From Antrihabitans stalactiti (GTDB lineage Bacteria; Actinomycetota; Actinomycetes; Mycobacteriales; Mycobacteriaceae), in contig NZ_VCQU01000011.1 of the NCBI RefSeq assembly GCF_012932915.1, forward strand, positions 1-64,000: a stretch of DNA of 64,000 bases, in the 5' to 3' direction. Under the pieces are notes generated by a model. It was not told the origin of the DNA. It worked only from the letters and a program-made list of their open reading frames with translations, and did not search any database. Shown piece after piece: positions 37,904 to 46,051 of this stretch; position 1 is the stretch's first letter, and each line of letters starts with the position of its first letter. The translations under genes were made by a program, and so were the position numbers.

Positions 37904-38556
37904 GCGGGAACTCCTTGCGCTATCTCACCATGTACGGCGGATTCGGAGGTACGCAGGCTATCTGATAAGGCGCCCGTTCGGTAGGCCCTCCGACACGAAA
38001 ACCGTTGCCGTGGCCCACTGTTGATCGGTAGCCCCATGATCGTCAGCCGAACTTTCATGGCGGTAAGCGACACTCGGCAGGCACTGGCAAGGGCTTCCGG
38101 TGTCCGCAGCCCATCGCCCCAGAGGCGGTATACGGCACGCTTGCTCATCAGGAGACACCCAGCGAAATGGTCGCAGACGCGCTCAATCTGCTGATCGGTC
38201 AGCTGCCGGTAAGCACGCCCACTGCCAGCATCGATGATGTGTTTCAGTTCGTGTGCCAGCGTAAAACGTTGCCGAGCAGCGGATTCAGAGGCGTCGAGTT
38301 GAACGATCCACCGACCAGCTTGGTAGCTGCTACTGCCGGAGTGGTGGTCGTCTGACTCGAAACTGGAACGCACGATTTCCATGCGGGTCAGGCTGGTCAG
38401 CGCTGCCTCTTGAATCGAGCGCTGGTCGGCGCCAAGCGCCTGCGCAAGTCGGTTGGCTTGGTGTTCGGCAACGGTGATGGCTTCGTCGTAGGTGAGCGCG
38501 CGGCGTGGCAGGATGCGACGTACCTCGGTAAGTGTGAGTTGTTTTTGTGGTGTCAT
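37900..38556 (-). CDS. ImmA/IrrE-family metallopeptidase
   Basis: A 218-residue protein with zinc motif FTLAHELKHIIDA near residue 100, followed by CDHFAGCLLM, where a second acidic/His ligand would lie. Such peptidases cleave the cognate XRE repressor of mobile elements to trigger excision. It lies between the recombinase (ATGA overlap) and the XRE gene, the arrangement of the ImmR/ImmA pair in ICEBs1. Its C-terminal 40 residues are poorly conserved-looking. Confidence 0.88.
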   Translation of the reverse strand: MTPQKQLTLTEVRRILPRRALTYDEAITVAEHQANRLAQALGADQRSIQEAALTSLTRMEIVRSSFESDDHHSGSSSYQAGRWIVQLDASESAARQRFTLAHELKHIIDAGSGRAYRQLTDQQIERVCDHFAGCLLMSKRAVYRLWGDGLRTPEALASACRVSLTAMKVRLTIMGLPINSGPRQRFSCRRAYRTGALSDSLRTSESAVHGEIAQGVPA

Positions 38557-38646
38557 GACGACCTCCTTTCCGGTGGTTGGTTGAAATTGTTTTAAGATGT
38601 GTAATGAGTTAATTGTTTGCGCGTCGCGCTGTTTCCGCCGCTCTCG

Positions 38647-39033
38647 CTATTCGTCTTCACCGTTCCTCGGCCCCAGATTTCCTGACATACGATGCGATTC
38701 CTCGATACGTCGGACGTAGGCATCAATTTCGGCTATTTGCTCGTCGCTCAGGGATTGATGTTTGGTGCGGAAGTAGACCGGCAAGCTCGGCAGCGGTTGG
38801 CCCGTCGTCTCGAAGTGGGCGGCGTAAAAATCCTCGACATCGACCTCCAAAGCGTCGGCGAGTTTCTGCATCGTCGCAGGTGTGAGGTTGGAAATGGCAC
38901 CCGTCTCGATCCGTCGTAGGTTGCCGCGGTCGATGCCGCTAACCTGCGCGAGCGCGTACAGCGATAGGCCACGCTCATCGCGCAGACGCTTCAGTAGCTC
39001 GGATAGTGGTGTGGGTGCCAGATTCTGTTCCAT
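38647..39033 (-). CDS. XRE-family transcriptional regulator
   Basis: A 128-residue repressor-like protein. The HTH is at residues 9-65 (LKRLRDERGLSLYALAQVSGIDRGNLRRIETG, then TMQKLADALEVDVEDF). The C-terminal half contains PVYFRTKHQSLSDEQIAEIDAYVRRI. I chose ATG at 39033 with AAAGGAA upstream. It is probably the ImmR-type repressor of element genes and the target of the adjacent peptidase. The neighbouring GGAATTG half-sites are likely its operators. Confidence 0.88.
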   Translation of the reverse strand: MEQNLAPTPLSELLKRLRDERGLSLYALAQVSGIDRGNLRRIETGAISNLTPATMQKLADALEVDVEDFYAAHFETTGQPLPSLPVYFRTKHQSLSDEQIAEIDAYVRRIEESHRMSGNLGPRNGEDE

Positions 39034-39038
39034 ATTCT

Positions 39039-39104
39039 CAATTCCTTTGTCTCTATTTTCGCAGGAATTGCGAGTCGGGGCAATATCTACCACGTGTGGA
39101 ATTG
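39039..39104. promoter_or_regulatory. Three half-site operator region upstream of XRE gene
   Basis: CAATTCC at 39039-39045 and GGAATTG at 39064-39070 and 39098-39104 make one inverted and one direct pair in the 94-bp gap before the XRE gene. This is a typical autorepressor layout. Confidence 0.45.
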
Positions 39105-39127
39105 ACAACGGCATTTGTTTCAGGGGG

Positions 39128-39736
39128 TCACGAGGTGAACAAATGAACGCCGCTGCTCGTTTCCGCCACATACCACTCTGTCCGGAACACGTCTTCCAGC
39201 AGCGCGTAGTCGATCTTCAGAAACGGGGCGATGCCAAGTTTGTCGCCAAGCCTGGTGACCTCGTCTGTCCATCCCATGCTGTCGGCCCATTCTTCAACCA
39301 GCTCACGCATAGACTGGTACGTGCCGTAGTAGCAGTCTTCGAAGCCGTCGGTGGTCGCCTGATCGGTACCGACCCATTCGGCATAGGTGGCGAAGGCATC
39401 GCCATGTTGCTCGATACCAACAGCGAGTCGGTGGATAGTCTCGATGGTGTCGTACTCCTGGAGCCGCAACGATTCGAAGCCGACATAGTCGTGGACTGCG
39501 AACTCTTCGGCTCCTTCGTCCGTCGAGACACGCAGCATGCGTTCGATCTGGTCGTTGATCTCGTCAACCTCAAGCGTCGGATCGATCCAGACGCCATGCA
39601 GCCGCCCGTCGTTGTAATCGCTCAGCGACGCCACATAGATGTGTGGCCTCGTCGCAGGCGAAGCCTCCTGCTCCGTACTGGCTTCGGTCGTGTCAGTGTT
39701 GTTTTGAACGTTGTCGTGTGATTGTTTCCTCTCCAT
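39128..39736 (-). CDS. ardA: ArdA-like antirestriction protein
   Basis: A 202-residue acidic protein. After a 30-residue Thr/Glu-rich leader it begins PHIYVASLSDYNDGRLHGVWID, the ArdA opening motif. The remainder is rich in Asp/Glu, as expected of a DNA mimic that blocks type I restriction during transfer. It lies 14 bp downstream of the methyltransferase start, so both would act early after entry into a new host. Confidence 0.9.
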   Translation of the reverse strand: MERKQSHDNVQNNTDTTEASTEQEASPATRPHIYVASLSDYNDGRLHGVWIDPTLEVDEINDQIERMLRVSTDEGAEEFAVHDYVGFESLRLQEYDTIETIHRLAVGIEQHGDAFATYAEWVGTDQATTDGFEDCYYGTYQSMRELVEEWADSMGWTDEVTRLGDKLGIAPFLKIDYALLEDVFRTEWYVAETSSGVHLFTS

Positions 39737-39750
39737 CGTCGTGGTCTCCT

Positions 39751-40761
39751 TTACCGTTGTTGTTCAGTTGTATTGCGTGACTGAGTAATTCGTTCATCGG
39801 CTTGCCTGGCATAGTCCGCGTTCAATTCGATGCCGAGCCATTCGCGCCGGTGTTTCTCGGCGGCGATGGCGGTCGTGCCAGACCCCACAAATGGATCGAG
39901 CACCAGCCCCGGCCGCCACGGTTCTGCTCGGCATCGACACTGCGGGCGCAGCACGCCGGTACGGAGCAACCGGTCATCGTGCCGTCGGTTGGCTCGCCGC
40001 CACGAAGCGCCACAGGCGGTGCAGACCCGTTCGGGGCACCCAGCCAATACGCAGCGCTCAGCCAGCCCGAGTGGATAGACGGCATAATGTGCCCCGCGAT
40101 ACGCAGCGGTCGGAATCGTCCAGACATCACCGGGTGACTTGCCGAGCGGATGCGAATTGGCGCCGTGTCGTTTCATTCGATCGAGCCCGCGATTGCGATC
40201 GACGCTGCCACCAGCTGGTGTCACGCTGTTCGGCGGATAGCCAGCAATCTTCTTGCGCGGTTGGGCACCGCGCATGCTGGCCGCCGGAACCCGAATGGTG
40301 TCAAGATCGAAGTAGTAGCGGGGGCCGCGCGTCAGGAGCAACAGGATCTCGTGGCTGTTACTCAGCCGGTCGGTGACGCTTGACGGCATGGCGTTGGGTT
40401 TGGCCCAGATGGCGTGGTTACGAATCAGCCAGCCGTCGTCGGCCAGCGCGACAGCTAGTTTCTGCGGGCCGAGCAGCAGCCCCTTCTTCGGTGCTCCCTG
40501 CGAGAGGTGCGACGAATAGCTGTCGCCAACGTTCAACCAAAATGTGCCTGTGGGCGTCAAGATGCGCGCCAATTCGGCAGCGACGAGCCGCAGATGCTTC
40601 ACCCAGTCGTCAACACTGGTCTCACTTCCGAGCTGGCCATCGCGGCCGTAGTCACGCAACCCGAAGTAGGGCGGGCTGGTGACGATGCAGTCGACTGAAT
40701 CGTCGGGCAGCTCAGCGAGCCGATCAAGGGCATCGCCCACGAGAATCGTGTTGGTTTTCAT
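39751..40761 (-). CDS. Site-specific DNA methyltransferase (beta class, SPPY type)
   Basis: A 336-residue amino-methyltransferase. Catalytic motif IV TSPPYFGLRDYG is at about residue 30, and the SAM motif LDPFVGSGTTAIAAEK is at about residue 295, the beta-class order. A Cys-rich insert CPERVCTACGASWRR...CRC may bind zinc and help target recognition. SPPY enzymes are mostly m4C or m6A formers. No endonuclease is adjacent, so it is probably a protective orphan methylase of the element. It overlaps the replication-relaxation gene (ATGA). Confidence 0.9.
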   Translation of the reverse strand: MKTNTILVGDALDRLAELPDDSVDCIVTSPPYFGLRDYGRDGQLGSETSVDDWVKHLRLVAAELARILTPTGTFWLNVGDSYSSHLSQGAPKKGLLLGPQKLAVALADDGWLIRNHAIWAKPNAMPSSVTDRLSNSHEILLLLTRGPRYYFDLDTIRVPAASMRGAQPRKKIAGYPPNSVTPAGGSVDRNRGLDRMKRHGANSHPLGKSPGDVWTIPTAAYRGAHYAVYPLGLAERCVLAGCPERVCTACGASWRRANRRHDDRLLRTGVLRPQCRCRAEPWRPGLVLDPFVGSGTTAIAAEKHRREWLGIELNADYARQADERITQSRNTTEQQR

Positions 40762-41585
40762 GATTCACCTCCTTTCAGTGTTGGTGCTTCGTTTGATTGC
40801 CCGAGCAGTAAGCCGATGGAATTTTCAGCGGTCGTGACGGCGAACAGCGGCCGAACTTCCACGGGCAGGTGCCGGATCACTCCTGCGATCCGTTCGGCCC
40901 GAGCCGTATTCGGCACGACCCACAACACGCGCGGGAAGGTGCCGATTCGTCGCTGCTCGCTACCCGAGCGCCAGTAACTGACGTAGCTACGGCATTTGGC
41001 GCGGATCGTGGTCAGGCTTTCGGTTGCCATGTCGCACTCGATGAAGTGGACATAGCCGCGCTCACCGTCACCCGTCTGGACGAAAGCGTCTGGCCGAATC
41101 GTGGATGTGCCGCCGTGCGCCGCTGGATAGCGTCGCCAGCAAGCCGGTTCGGCGTCGAAGCTGACCAGGCGGAGTGACGTTTCATTCGCGTCACGGGTGG
41201 TTTCGACCAATCCGACGTACAACTCGCTGACCGCCAGCACGTGCGCGACGAAGCGCTCGCCAGGTTCACTGGCTACCCGACGACGTGGTGAACCGTCGAT
41301 CTGGGCCAACGCAGTGAAGCCACGGCTCGTCAGGCGGTAGACGAAACCATCGGAACCGGCACGGATTCCGCCTACTCGGCGATCGAGTCGCCCGACGAGT
41401 CCTCTGATATACAAGCGCTGCAGCACCGAGCGGGCCCGGCGCGCTCTGGTAGCGGGTGACCCATCCGAAACGAGCAGGCGTTGCAGCTGCCCGCCATTCA
41501 GTAGCCGCAGCACAGACAGCAACCGAAGCAGTTCGACATCCCGTTCGCTGAGCCCGCCGACCCCCGTGCGGCTCCGGGCGCTCAT
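40758..41585 (-). CDS. Replication-relaxation family protein
   Basis: A 275-residue protein of the actinobacterial/Firmicute replication-relaxation family found on conjugative elements. The N-terminal winged helix is LSERDVELLRLLSVLRLLNGGQLQRLL, and a C-terminal region resembles PD-(D/E)XK folds (DAFVQTGDGERGYVHFIECDMATES, with Asp and Glu-x-Asp). It probably helps initiate element replication or transfer. It lies upstream of and overlaps the methyltransferase. Confidence 0.85.
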   Translation of the reverse strand: MSARSRTGVGGLSERDVELLRLLSVLRLLNGGQLQRLLVSDGSPATRARRARSVLQRLYIRGLVGRLDRRVGGIRAGSDGFVYRLTSRGFTALAQIDGSPRRRVASEPGERFVAHVLAVSELYVGLVETTRDANETSLRLVSFDAEPACWRRYPAAHGGTSTIRPDAFVQTGDGERGYVHFIECDMATESLTTIRAKCRSYVSYWRSGSEQRRIGTFPRVLWVVPNTARAERIAGVIRHLPVEVRPLFAVTTAENSIGLLLGQSNEAPTLKGGES

Positions 41586-41706
41586 GGCAAACCTCCATGA
41601 GAAGCGCAGAGATTCGTCAGCACTTTCCGGTCATCCACGCACGTGGCCAGGCCTTTTGACTCGACATGATCGGTAGGCCGACCGGTAGGGCTAGTTGGCC
41701 GGCGGT

Positions 41707-43827
41707 TCATGGCCTGCCTCCACCTGGCAGCCGGCCTATGACTCCTGTATCCGGCGGTTGCTCCCAGCGGCGCAGTAGTTCGGCATCGATGGCAGCGCCA
41801 CTTCGGCCAAACCGTGCTTGGCTGGCTCGCCGAACATCACTGGCCTTGTTGATTGCTGCGGGCAGTGGTTGCGTTACCAGATGAAACGCGCCGTCATGGT
41901 CGTGCATCGCGGTCACGGCCTCGTATTGCTGCAGTCTCAACAGGTCGTCGGCAGTGACCGCGAGGCTGCCGAGCTGCGCTGCGAGCGAAGTCGCGTCATC
42001 CCCACTTGGTTTGAACACCACCCGCGAGCGCATGTTGGCGCTGACTGCCGCCCTCATAGCCGGAGTCAGTTGCGGCAGATGTTGATGGGCAGCCGTAACC
42101 CCAATTCCCATGCCGCGAGAGGTTGCGAGTACGTCGGCAAAATCCAAGCTGCCCGCGAACAACTGCCACTCGTCTACGATCACCGATGCCAATCGCCGCT
42201 GAGATTCCGGAATCCGCGTCCGCCGCTGGATGGCTGCCCACAGCTGCCCGAGGAGCAGTGCCCCGAGCACACCCGATGCCTCTGGCCCGATGACGCCACG
42301 GTTCAAACTGACAAGCACGATGCCTCGGTTGTTCAGAACGTCGTCCCAGCTCCAGCCGGGATCGCTTTGGCCGAGTAGGCGGCGGATGCTGGCCCGAGAC
42401 GTGAAGCCGCGCAGCTTGTTCATGATTGGTGCGACCACCTGGGCGCGTTCGCCGTCAGACAGGTTGTCGAACCACGCCAGCCAGGGTCCGAGCACGAGCG
42501 GGTCGTCAATCCTCGCAGCCACCCGCCTACGGAAGACCGGATTGGCGAGTATCGCTGGCACGTCGACGAGGGTGCCGTCGGGGATGCGGCTGGCAATGAG
42601 CAGTGCGTGGAGCAGCACGTCAGTCGACCGTGGACCGAGTGCCGCGCCGTGCAGATCACGAAACAGCCCAACAATTTCGTCAGCTCGCCGCTCGATGGTG
42701 TCCAGATCACCGGCCAAGGGGTTGGTGCCGATCGGCCGGTTGGTTTCACCTGCCTCGACAACCACGACGCGCCCTCGAGCATCATCCTCGAGTCGCTCGA
42801 GGACCGCGTCGCAGAGATCGCCCTTCGGCTCGATCAGCACCAGTGCCCGACCAGCTCGAATGTCGTCTAATGCCATATGCGCCAAGAGATTCGATTTGCC
42901 AGAGCCAGTCGGCCCGATGGTGTGGGTATGACGGCTGATCGCTGATGCTGGCAGCACGACCGTTTGGCCGAGCGTGGCCGGATGCTTGCTGACACCGAGC
43001 ACACGACCGCTCGCAGACGGAAGCGGCGGCACGTTGCCGATCGGGACGATGCGGCCGGTGGCGTCATCAAGCGGTAGTGCGAGCAGGACCGCCAGCTCTT
43101 TGGCGCTGACAATCCCCGTCCAGCGCTTCCTTGCCACAAGATTGAGCGCCTGGGCACTTCGTATCGATGGTCGGTCGATCCGGAGGTGCCCGTGGGCACT
43201 GTCGGCCAGCTGCAGCGCACCTCGCAATCCGCTTAGTGAAGCAGCATTACTCGTGGTGCCGATACGTCCCCGAACGGCGAACAACGGTTCACTGGCCTTC
43301 TGACGCCAGACGCTGTGGTCGGTGGCCGACGGTTCATGAATCGGTCGGAAGCCAAGCTGTTCGCTGAGGGTGAATTCGGTTGGCGCTGTTCGTCTTCCCT
43401 GCGATGGGCCGAGTAGCCACTGCAATACCAGGGCGTCGTCTTCGGGGCAGCTGGCGAGTGCCGCGCCCACGGCGGTGCTGACCTGACCGGCAACATCGGT
43501 GCGCAGGCTGGCGGCCAGGCTAGTCAGGCGAATGTCGGCAGCCGTACTGACGGTTGGTCGACCAGCGGGGTTGAACGGCCGAAACAACAGGCCAGGTAGT
43601 GCTGCGGCTAGTTGCCGCACAAATGGTTCACCGAGCGGTGACTCCACCGCCAGCAGATACCGCGTGGTGCCGGTGATTTGCCACTGTTCGATCACGACCA
43701 ACGGCGTTCGTCGCATCATCCCGATCACCGGCCGCGAGGCCATCGGACGGACGAATGCCGTGACGCTTTCCAGCGTCAAACCGCGCGGGATGAACAGCTC
43801 CCACCATTGAAGAGCGCGGTCAGGCAT
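41707..43827 (-). CDS. VirD4/TraM-recognition-type conjugative ATPase
   Basis: A 706-residue type IV coupling-like ATPase. Walker A is TIGPTGSGKSNLLAHM near residue 310, and the Walker B region is SVIVDEWQLFAG near residue 560, followed by the MGIGVTAAHQHL motif typical of TraD/VirD4. There is no obvious transmembrane start, so it resembles soluble coupling ATPases of actinobacterial mobilizable elements. ATG at 43827 lies inside the end of the upstream small gene. It should bring DNA to a host-borne transfer channel. Confidence 0.88.
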   Translation of the reverse strand: MPDRALQWWELFIPRGLTLESVTAFVRPMASRPVIGMMRRTPLVVIEQWQITGTTRYLLAVESPLGEPFVRQLAAALPGLLFRPFNPAGRPTVSTAADIRLTSLAASLRTDVAGQVSTAVGAALASCPEDDALVLQWLLGPSQGRRTAPTEFTLSEQLGFRPIHEPSATDHSVWRQKASEPLFAVRGRIGTTSNAASLSGLRGALQLADSAHGHLRIDRPSIRSAQALNLVARKRWTGIVSAKELAVLLALPLDDATGRIVPIGNVPPLPSASGRVLGVSKHPATLGQTVVLPASAISRHTHTIGPTGSGKSNLLAHMALDDIRAGRALVLIEPKGDLCDAVLERLEDDARGRVVVVEAGETNRPIGTNPLAGDLDTIERRADEIVGLFRDLHGAALGPRSTDVLLHALLIASRIPDGTLVDVPAILANPVFRRRVAARIDDPLVLGPWLAWFDNLSDGERAQVVAPIMNKLRGFTSRASIRRLLGQSDPGWSWDDVLNNRGIVLVSLNRGVIGPEASGVLGALLLGQLWAAIQRRTRIPESQRRLASVIVDEWQLFAGSLDFADVLATSRGMGIGVTAAHQHLPQLTPAMRAAVSANMRSRVVFKPSGDDATSLAAQLGSLAVTADDLLRLQQYEAVTAMHDHDGAFHLVTQPLPAAINKASDVRRASQARFGRSGAAIDAELLRRWEQPPDTGVIGRLPGGGRP

Positions 43828-44029
43828 GTTCTGCCTCGCGTGACGACATCTGTTCGTTCGATTTTGCTGGCTGCCGTTCCTGATCGAGCTGTTGCCGGGC
43901 GAGCGCAATACAGGCCCGAGCGATCTTGCGCAGGGCTGGGTGATCGTTTTCGTCACGGGTGACGCCGACGATTCGCACTGCCTCGTCTGCTCGCTTCTTG
44001 GTTAGCTCTGCTCGTTGCTTGTGGGTCAT
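43820..44029 (-). CDS. Small hypothetical element protein
   Basis: A 69-residue basic, helical protein, MTHKQRAELTKKRADEAVRI at the start, with an excellent ribosome site (AGGAGGGAG). It overlaps the start of the coupling ATPase by 8 bp and is probably its accessory. No family is recognised. Confidence 0.65.
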   Translation of the reverse strand: MTHKQRAELTKKRADEAVRIVGVTRDENDHPALRKIARACIALARQQLDQERQPAKSNEQMSSREAEHA

Positions 44030-44150
44030 GGCTCCCTCCTCTCGTTGAAATAGGTTGGTACTGCTCGTGATCCGCTCCAGTACGCCCGATTTTCGGGTGC
44101 ACGAAAGACACCGTCGGAACACGTGCGTGTCCGAGGGAGAGTCCCCTCGA

Positions 44151-44288
44151 ATGACCCAGACACCGATGACGGTGCGGGCGGACTGGATTTGGATCGCTCT
44201 GGACGATGCTGGGCTGGCCCGGATTCATTCACGACACTGCGAGATGATCGCGAACCACGCGCCTCTGGCTCAGTCGACCGTGGCTTGA
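44151..44288 (+). CDS. Possible small ORF in otherwise empty region
   Basis: The gap 44030-44415 holds no clear gene. A 45-codon frame begins MTQTPMTVRADWIWIALDD, with GGGAGAG nine bases before the ATG. Two exact ATTACCACGTC repeats (44289-44299, 44327-44337) follow and could be part of a promoter or transfer/replication site. Coding status is weak. Confidence 0.28.
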   Translation: MTQTPMTVRADWIWIALDDAGLARIHSRHCEMIANHAPLAQSTVA

Positions 44289-44415
44289 ATTACCACGTCG
44301 TCCACCAATTACTATGCGGGGCAACGATTACCACGTCAATACAGTGTGACGATTCCACAACAGCGATCGGTACACCTACACCGGGAGACGCAAGGCCACC
44401 CTTTGTTCCAAATTT

Positions 44416-44598
44416 CTAGTGCCCGATCCTGCCTACCATGACGCGGTAGACCACGGAAAGTCCGACGACCATGGCCAGCAGCGGCACCAACGGGTGCAGC
44501 AACTCCCATGCCACTCGGCCCGCGACCGCCACGGCCAGCACACCGACCGCCAGACCGAGGATCCGGCCTGGCAGCGGCGGTTTGATGCTGTCTGTCAC
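44416..44598 (-). CDS. Small membrane protein
   Basis: A 60-residue protein with two hydrophobic helices (about residues 11-30 and 35-54), MTDSIKPPLPGRILGLAVGV at the start. The GTG at 44598 lies 2 bp after the preceding stop, so it is the last gene of a four-gene small-protein operon (45558-44416) likely tied to conjugative transfer. No family is recognised. Confidence 0.6.
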   Translation of the reverse strand: MTDSIKPPLPGRILGLAVGVLAVAVAGRVAWELLHPLVPLLAMVVGLSVVYRVMVGRIGH

Positions 44599-44600
44599 GG

Positions 44601-44954
44601 TTACTCGCCCAGACTTTTGCGGAATGCGTCGATCCCACGTTGGCGCAGTTCACCAGTGAAGACGCAGCGGCCAGGGCAGCGGTGCGTTGCCCGCAGTTGC
44701 TGACAGCGAGCCAGCAGTTCGGCGGAATCCGTGCCCTTCTGCCGACGTGCGGACTCGTTTGCCGCCCGGCGCCGTGTGGCAATGTCGGCTATTCCGGCGC
44801 GATCCAATCGAGTTTGGGATTGCAGCGAATTGCGGGCTTTCGGTTCGCCGACCTGTATGGACAGCTCACCACCAGACCGCGGACCGACCATTTCTCGCCA
44901 GCTGTCTCTGTGGACTTCGGGATCGCGAGCCCTCGGATTTTGGCGATCAGACAT
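44601..44954 (-). CDS. Hypothetical element protein
   Basis: A 117-residue basic protein with two C-terminal cysteines close together (LLARCQQLRATHRCPGRC). ATG at 44954 overlaps the previous stop as TGATG. It lies in the small-gene operon and has no recognised domain. Confidence 0.65.
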   Translation of the reverse strand: MSDRQNPRARDPEVHRDSWREMVGPRSGGELSIQVGEPKARNSLQSQTRLDRAGIADIATRRRAANESARRQKGTDSAELLARCQQLRATHRCPGRCVFTGELRQRGIDAFRKSLGE

Positions 44955-45217
44955 CACCGATCACCAGCCCTCGGTGAGTTTGGCCGAGCAGCGTGGGCCC
45001 GATCTTCGTCCTGCATCATCCGGCGAGCACCGAGGAACACCTCTCGAATACGACGGGTGTTGTCGAGGGCCGTCCACTCGGCATCAAGACTGCGGCGTTG
45101 GCGCTCAAGCTGACTGCGGTCAGTCGAGAGCCTGTTTTCCGAGAGCTTGAAGCCGATGGCTACCAGCCCGAGACAGACAATCGCCAGCAGGAGCAGGACC
45201 AAGATTGTCTCGATCAT
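44954..45217 (-). CDS. Membrane-anchored coiled-coil hypothetical protein
   Basis: An 87-residue protein with an N-terminal helix (MIETILVLLLLAIVCLGLVA) followed by a charged coiled-coil-like stretch (ENRLSTDRSQLERQRRSLDAE). The ATG at 45217 has GGGAG upstream. It is the second gene of the operon and probably a membrane accessory of the transfer machinery. Confidence 0.65.
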   Translation of the reverse strand: MIETILVLLLLAIVCLGLVAIGFKLSENRLSTDRSQLERQRRSLDAEWTALDNTRRIREVFLGARRMMQDEDRAHAARPNSPRAGDR

Positions 45218-45222
45218 GGCTA

Positions 45223-45558
45223 CTACTCCCGTCCCGTATCGGCCACGATGTTGGCCATCATGACGGCTGCGGTGTCAGCAATAGCTCGGTACCGGCCTTC
45301 GCCGAGGGGGCACCGGCTGATGTACAACGCTTCGAGCTCAGTGAGTCCGGCGACAGATTGCATCGCCTCGTTGGCGACGTATTCGAGCGCTCTGACACGC
45401 GCGGCTTGCACCATGCCTCGGCCGTGCTCGATGGCGACGCCTTCGTTTACCGCCCGATGTATCCGAGCAGGCACAGTTTGGCGGCCAACGGCCAGCGTTC
45501 GGCCGATCGGGCGGACGCCGACCGCATCACGCAGGCGGTTTGGAAGGTTGGTTGGCAT
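45223..45558 (-). CDS. Hypothetical element protein
   Basis: A 111-residue Ala/Arg-rich protein containing RALEYVANEAMQSVAGLTELEALYISRCPLGEGRY. It is first in the small-gene operon, with GGAGGAACC before the ATG. I have no functional assignment; proteins of this kind recur near coupling ATPases on actinobacterial islands. Confidence 0.65.
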   Translation of the reverse strand: MPTNLPNRLRDAVGVRPIGRTLAVGRQTVPARIHRAVNEGVAIEHGRGMVQAARVRALEYVANEAMQSVAGLTELEALYISRCPLGEGRYRAIADTAAVMMANIVADTGRE

Positions 45559-45579
45559 TTTGGTTCCTCCTTTGCCGAA

Positions 45580-45685
45580 CCCGCCCGGACGATCCGGGCG
45601 GGCACGGCGAGCAGAGAGCCAGCGCGAGGAGGAGCCTCCACGGCGGGTTGTACGAGTCAGGGTCCGATCAGAATCCCTGACTCGT
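45580..45685 (-). terminator. Two strong hairpins between minus-strand genes
   Basis: Hairpin one pairs CCCGCCCGGA (45580-45589) with TCCGGGCGGG (45593-45602). Hairpin two pairs ACGAGTCAGGG (45652-45662) with CCCTGACTCGT (45675-45685). Hairpin two is 5 bp after the stop of the 45690-46016 gene and is its probable terminator. Neither has a long U run. Confidence 0.55.
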
Positions 45686-45689
45686 CAGA

Positions 45690-46016
45690 TCAACGTGTGC
45701 GAAAGGCCTCGTCCAGTTCATCTACTCGATCCTGTTCAGCATTGAGCGCTGCACCAAGGCCGTACTTCCAGCAGTTGAATGCGAATTGCTCCGGATCAAC
45801 TAGCGACCTCCCGAGCGTCCGCTCTGCAGCACTCCGCTCACGAGCTAGGAACAATTCGATCGCGGACGCGATCAGGTGGGGGTTGTCAGGAGTGAGACGA
45901 AGGACGTCAAGGTGGTCATTGGCCGTTGTCCTGCAACCTTTCGTGTCCTCGTCCGGGTAAGATGTCAACATGTCGCGCTCTGCAAACGTGTTCAACTCGA
46001 TCGGCGAAATATCCAT
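45690..46016 (-). CDS. Hypothetical protein beside the ATP-grasp cluster
   Basis: A 108-residue acidic protein (MDISPIELNTFAERDMLTS at the start; PEQFAFNCWKYGLGAALNAEQDRVDELDEAF near the end). AAGGAG lies 6 bases before the ATG. It is divergent from the cargo operon at 46052, so it could be its regulator or immunity factor, but no DNA-binding motif is visible. Confidence 0.6.
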   Translation of the reverse strand: MDISPIELNTFAERDMLTSYPDEDTKGCRTTANDHLDVLRLTPDNPHLIASAIELFLARERSAAERTLGRSLVDPEQFAFNCWKYGLGAALNAEQDRVDELDEAFRTR

Positions 46017-46051
46017 TGGGAGCTCCTTCTGGGGCGGTGGCAGTGAACTAC

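Noticed and set aside
39751-40761. Element methyltransferase considered part of a complete restriction-modification pair
   Set aside because: No endonuclease is adjacent; neighbours are ArdA and a replication-relaxation gene, so a protective orphan role fits better.
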